A DNA stretch of 7,510 nucleotides from an uncultured Demequina sp. (lineage in GTDB: Bacteria; Actinomycetota; Actinomycetes; Actinomycetales; Demequinaceae): contig CALALQ010000148.1 in assembly GCA_937925595.1 (NCBI GenBank), forward strand, positions 1-7,510, read 5' to 3'. A program made the translations under genes and the position numbers. Below the pieces are notes generated by a model, which saw only the letters and a list, made by a program, of their open reading frames with translations, was not told where the DNA came from and ran no database searches. Each line of letters starts with the position of its first letter. Position 1 is the stretch's first letter. Positions 5,677 to 7,510 of the stretch are shown one piece after another.

Positions 5677-7425
5677 TCAGGCGGCGAGCTCTGCCGCGAC
5701 TTCCTCCACAGAAGGAGCCACGGCACCGCCGGGAATGCGAACGATGCAGTAGTAGGACGACTTGACTTCGCTGGGGATGCACTTCTTGAGCCGGTCTCGG
5801 CCTCCGTAGTTCTGGTCGCTCCATCTGGTCAGGTCGTACTCCGCTACCAGCGGCTCTGGGTGCGAGAGCTTGTTGCCCGTCCGAGCCTTGTGCCGGCGTC
5901 CGCCACCCCAGCGGTCGCTCGCTTCGATGAGCGGTGCCAGCGAGTCGGCGAACGCGGTCGACCCGACCGGAAGCCCCGAAGGGTTCGTGGAGCGGAACCA
6001 CGAGACGTAGAGGTCGTGCATGAATGGGAACGGCACGAGATCCCATACGAACTGGCTTTCGAATTCGTTCCAGAACTCAACAACGGGGTCGTTGTTCTCG
6101 CGCAGTTCGCCGAGCAGTCTGAGGCTGGCCGCGGGCTCGCTCAGCTGGTAGTACGACGGCATGTCGAGCAGCACGCGCTTGAGCACGTACTGCAGCACGT
6201 CTGGTCGAGCCATGAACTCGTGCTTGATCTCACGGCGCTCGATCGTGCCGACGAACCGCTTGGTGAACGGCACGGGCAGGAACCTGCGCAGCAGGCTCTC
6301 GGACTTGTCCTTGAACTTCGGCAGCGCGTTCAGGCACTGGATCATGAACCCGAAGTGCTGATGATCGACCGCACGGAGGTTCTTCCGGGTCACCTTCACT
6401 CGATCGCCGGTGATGACCGCCTTCACGGCTGCCGACCGCTTCATGAACTCGCCCACATCGTTCTCGTGGCCGAAGATCGGTCCGCCGCGCAGCAACTCCT
6501 CGAGTCCGAACGACTCCGAGAAGTCGGCGATCGCCATGGGGATGGAACCGTCCTCTCCCATGAGGTTCTCGAGCATCTCGAGGATGGTGCCCTTGCCATT
6601 CGAGCCGCCCGGCGCATAAAAGAGGGCCGCCTTGTTCCAGCGGACGTACGGCCGGACGGTCGCGCCGATGATCTGCCACAGCAGCTCAGCCACCTCGGGA
6701 TCGTCGAAGAGGTCCGTGAGCCAGGTTTCGATCTCCCACTCGACGCCGTCCTCGTGGTGAAGCACCGGCGAGGCGGCGTCCTTGACGAGGTCAGTCCGCA
6801 CCTTGTTCAAGAAGACGCGACCGGGACTGAAGGGCAGGAGCTCGCGCGTCTTGTAATTGAAGACGCCGTTGTTGACCGGCACGAGATCGCGGTCGGTGCA
6901 CTGAGTGAGCTCTGGTGCCGAACGAAGCAGGATGCTCCGCACTCGTGCCCAATCGGCTCCATCCATCGTCATCCAGTAGCGACCGGCGAGCGCCTGAAGT
7001 TCGAGCTCGACGGTCGAGTAGGTACCGAAGTGAGGGCTCGCCTGGTCATCGACGTAGAACCCCAGAATCGGGTTCGCCCGTCCACTCGCCCCGTGGGCTG
7101 CGACGATCCGCACGACGTTGTGGAAGCCCATCAGGAGCATGGCGACCTGGATGGGAGCGAGCGCCTTCAGCAGCCGGATCTTGTCCTCTCGGTCGAGTGA
7201 CGTGTTCACGATCCTGAGCTCGGTGTTCACCAGCCCGATGAGGTCGCGGCGAACGGCGGACGCATCGGGAACGGGGTGGCCAATGAACTTCGACACGTAC
7301 TCGTTCGTGACCTTGACGACGATGTCCTCGGCCACCAACGTCGCGCCGACTTCAGCTTCGGTGCTGATCCGCGGGTCGTAGTTCTGGGCGGAACCGCTGG
7401 TTCCTGGTACAATATCTGTAGACAT
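5677..7425 (-). CDS. Phage/plasmid SF3 helicase, P4/D5-primase family, lacking a primase domain
   Basis: A 582-residue replicative helicase of the P4/D5 type, which forms a ring that unwinds DNA during element replication. Residues about 180-260 are the D5_N-like region (VNNGVFNYKTRELLPFSP, then WLTDLF and IIGATVRPY). The superfamily 3 ATPase core follows: Walker A GGSNGKGT at 273-280 (K278), Walker B-like region GPIFGHENDV at 315-324, motif C FMIQCLNALPKF at 360-371 (N366), and the arginine pair R380/R381 in LLRRF before PFTKRF. Residues about 446-571 are a C-terminal accessory domain shared with the next gene. Complete P4-type proteins have an extra N-terminal primase (AEP or TOPRIM) domain; here only about 180 residues precede the D5_N-like region and no primase motif is visible. 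The start ATG is supported by GAGGAG nine bases upstream. Confidence 0.93.
   Translation of the reverse strand: MSTDIVPGTSGSAQNYDPRISTEAEVGATLVAEDIVVKVTNEYVSKFIGHPVPDASAVRRDLIGLVNTELRIVNTSLDREDKIRLLKALAPIQVAMLLMGFHNVVRIVAAHGASGRANPILGFYVDDQASPHFGTYSTVELELQALAGRYWMTMDGADWARVRSILLRSAPELTQCTDRDLVPVNNGVFNYKTRELLPFSPGRVFLNKVRTDLVKDAASPVLHHEDGVEWEIETWLTDLFDDPEVAELLWQIIGATVRPYVRWNKAALFYAPGGSNGKGTILEMLENLMGEDGSIPMAIADFSESFGLEELLRGGPIFGHENDVGEFMKRSAAVKAVITGDRVKVTRKNLRAVDHQHFGFMIQCLNALPKFKDKSESLLRRFLPVPFTKRFVGTIERREIKHEFMARPDVLQYVLKRVLLDMPSYYQLSEPAASLRLLGELRENNDPVVEFWNEFESQFVWDLVPFPFMHDLYVSWFRSTNPSGLPVGSTAFADSLAPLIEASDRWGGGRRHKARTGNKLSHPEPLVAEYDLTRWSDQNYGGRDRLKKCIPSEVKSSYYCIVRIPGGAVAPSVEEVAAELAA
7405..7413 (+). 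promoter_or_regulatory. Putative extended -10 promoter antisense to the helicase start
   Basis: TGGTACAAT on the plus strand matches the extended -10 consensus (TGnTAnAAT type) and would start transcription near 7420. The -35 region (about 7385-7390, TGGGCG) is poor, which extended -10 promoters can tolerate. The bases also encode the helicase N-terminus, which is AT-rich for the window, so the match could be incidental. Confidence 0.35.
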
Positions 7426-7498
7426 TTGGTCGATCTCCTCTTGCTTAGATCTGCCTGGTGAGGGTCGTCGAGTTCCAGCTCGACGGCCCTACTTTTTT
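7420..7498 (+). ncRNA. Candidate ~79-nt antisense RNA over the helicase start and ribosome-binding site
   Basis: The plus strand has a promoter-like element about 7 bases before 7420 and an intrinsic terminator ending near 7498. The RNA would be complementary to the helicase ATG and GAGGAG sequence. GATCT at 7432-7436 pairs with AGATC at 7447-7451, exposing a 10-base loop that contains the anti-Shine-Dalgarno bases and a CUUG that fits the YUNR U-turn motif of plasmid antisense RNAs. The role would be repression of helicase translation. This is inference from layout, with no transcript evidence. Confidence 0.35.
7462..7498 (+). terminator. Intrinsic terminator, plus strand, in the helicase leader
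   Basis: GGGTCGTCGAG (7462-7472) pairs with CTCGACGGCCC (7479-7489) as an 11-bp stem with one G-U pair, loop TTCCAG, followed by TAC and six T (7493-7498). Only the plus strand has the T run; on the minus strand the hairpin has a C-A mismatch and no T run. No plus-strand gene precedes it, so it must end an antisense or non-coding transcript. Confidence 0.75.
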
Positions 7499-7510
7499 CG
7501 GGTGGTGGTG

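Noticed and set aside
5860..7200. 446-codon open frame on the plus strand
   Set aside because: It is wholly antisense to the helicase, which has clear SF3 motifs. The translation is rich in Arg, His, Glu and Val with no recognisable domain, so it is a shadow.

Overview
The window is GC-rich (roughly two thirds G+C) with dense, well-spaced bacterial genes. It uses GTG as well as ATG starts, has a likely leaderless promoter, and carries a DNA-binding protein of the actinobacterial MbcA-like kind. Together these suggest a high-GC actinobacterium, perhaps Microbacteriaceae, but the genus is inference. A P4/D5-type helicase and a GIY-YIG protein on the right suggest a plasmid, prophage satellite or integrated element. 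No integrase, partition, capsid or transfer gene is visible, so the type of element is open.

Layout. Positions 1-521 hold no gene I can support, only a possible C-terminal scrap at the extreme left and a few GC-rich inverted repeats. Positions 522-2509 carry three minus-strand genes. In transcription order these are a two-helix membrane protein with a beta-rich tail, a small HTH protein resembling MbcA/Xre-type antitoxins with no toxin beside it, and a GntR/FCD regulator. Positions 2510-2848 are an intergenic stretch full of overlapping palindromes and direct repeats built on GCTAGC and GAGCT motifs. Positions 2849-3964 (plus strand) encode an exported protein with an Ala/Glu-rich helical stalk and a C-terminal sortase-like domain. 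It ends at a strong intrinsic terminator and is convergent with the next block.

Positions 4039-7425 form a compact minus-strand transcription unit: an SF3 (P4/D5-type) helicase, then a GIY-YIG (T5orf172-like) protein, then an exported HExxH putative metalloprotease, with gaps of 23 and 34 bases. The most striking point is that the C-terminal ~125 residues of the helicase and of the adjacent GIY-YIG protein are clearly homologous by eye. A DNA-processing domain has therefore been placed on the same accessory module as the replicative helicase.

Upstream of the helicase, the opposite strand shows an extended -10 element and a terminator about 80 bases apart. They would define a short antisense RNA covering the helicase start codon and Shine-Dalgarno sequence, in the manner of plasmid copy-number RNAs. 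A replication helicase, a paired nuclease-like protein, a possible antisense control and two exported enzymes (one co-transcribed, one convergent) make the right half the part worth following up. Functions of the exported proteins and any link to the element are inferred, not shown.
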